A stretch of 5,273 nt of DNA, from assembly GCA_902783175.1 (NCBI GenBank), contig CACZQA010000014.1, positions 1-5,273 of the forward strand. The letters run 5' to 3'. The notes under the pieces were generated by a model, which saw nothing but the letters and a program-made list of their open reading frames with translations, searched no databases and was not told the origin of the DNA. Shown here in pieces: positions 5,216 through 5,273 of this stretch. The position numbers and the translations under genes are program-made. The DNA is from an uncultured Coriobacteriaceae bacterium (GTDB taxonomy: Bacteria > Actinomycetota > Coriobacteriia > Coriobacteriales > QAMH01). Within the stretch, counting starts at the first letter, position 1; each line of letters starts with the position of its first letter.

Positions 5216-5273
5216 ATTCGTCGTAGGTAACGCATGAGTGACTATCGCTTGAAACGACCTGCCAAAACCACCC
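5216..5273 (-). other. Stretch upstream of cpaB; possible 3' end of another gene or leader
   Basis: This short edge region does not show a convincing promoter. TTGGCA at 5258-5263 (minus strand) resembles a -35 box, but no good -10 hexamer sits at the right distance. One minus-strand frame is open from the window edge for 19 codons to TGA at 5214-5216, inside the cpaB ribosome site, and could be the tail of an upstream operon gene. Another frame ends at a TAG near 5244. Neither tail has a recognisable family signature. Confidence 0.25.

Noticed and set aside
4540..5235. Upstream extension of the cpaE/tadZ-like frame across cpaB
   Set aside because: The extension is arginine- and glycine-rich low-complexity translation, overlaps the well-supported cpaB gene in another frame, and a ribosome site at 4546-4553 supports the start at 4539.
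5216..5273. Promoter for the operon upstream of cpaB
   Set aside because: A TTGGCA-like -35 can be seen, but no acceptable -10 hexamer at 16-18 bases, and an open frame running to the cpaB ribosome site makes an upstream cotranscribed gene equally possible.

Overview
The window holds one gene cluster, read entirely from the minus strand, that encodes the cytoplasmic and inner-membrane machinery and the pilin-like subunits of a Tad/Flp (type IVc) pilus. The DNA is GC-rich, the Shine-Dalgarno sequences are strong (AGGAGG-like), and genes are packed with start/stop overlaps. No outer-membrane secretin (CpaC/RcpA) gene lies between cpaB and the TadZ-type ATPase gene, where diderm tad loci usually carry it. 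Together this suggests a high-GC monoderm. An actinobacterium, perhaps of the Coriobacteriia, is my best guess, but it is inference and not proven by any marker here.

In transcription order (high to low coordinates), a short upstream stretch (5205-5273) is followed by cpaB/rcpC (SAF-domain assembly protein, 4539-5204), a short cpaE/tadZ-like ATPase (3766-4539), cpaF/tadA secretion ATPase (2435-3769), tadB (1686-2465) and tadC (946-1689) membrane platform genes, a canonical Flp pilin (725-931), a second Flp-like pseudopilin (504-716), a TadE-like pseudopilin (41-520), and the first codons of a further pseudopilin-like gene cut by the window edge (1-44). Junctions overlap by 1, 4, 31, 4, 17 and 4 bases; only the two flp genes are preceded by small gaps (14 and 8 bases). 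This indicates one transcript with coupled translation.

By family knowledge, CpaF drives pilin polymerisation through the TadB/TadC platform, the TadZ-like protein positions the machine, CpaB acts on the extracytoplasmic side, and Flp and pseudopilins are processed at a G|XXXXE site by a TadV/CpaA-type peptidase. No peptidase gene is visible in this window. No RNA genes, mobile elements, CRISPR arrays or clear intrinsic terminators were seen. This is a recognisable known system. The most interesting points are the second Flp-like protein with a TadE-like processing site, the reduced TadZ lacking a receiver domain, and a perfect 10-bp hairpin inside cpaB.
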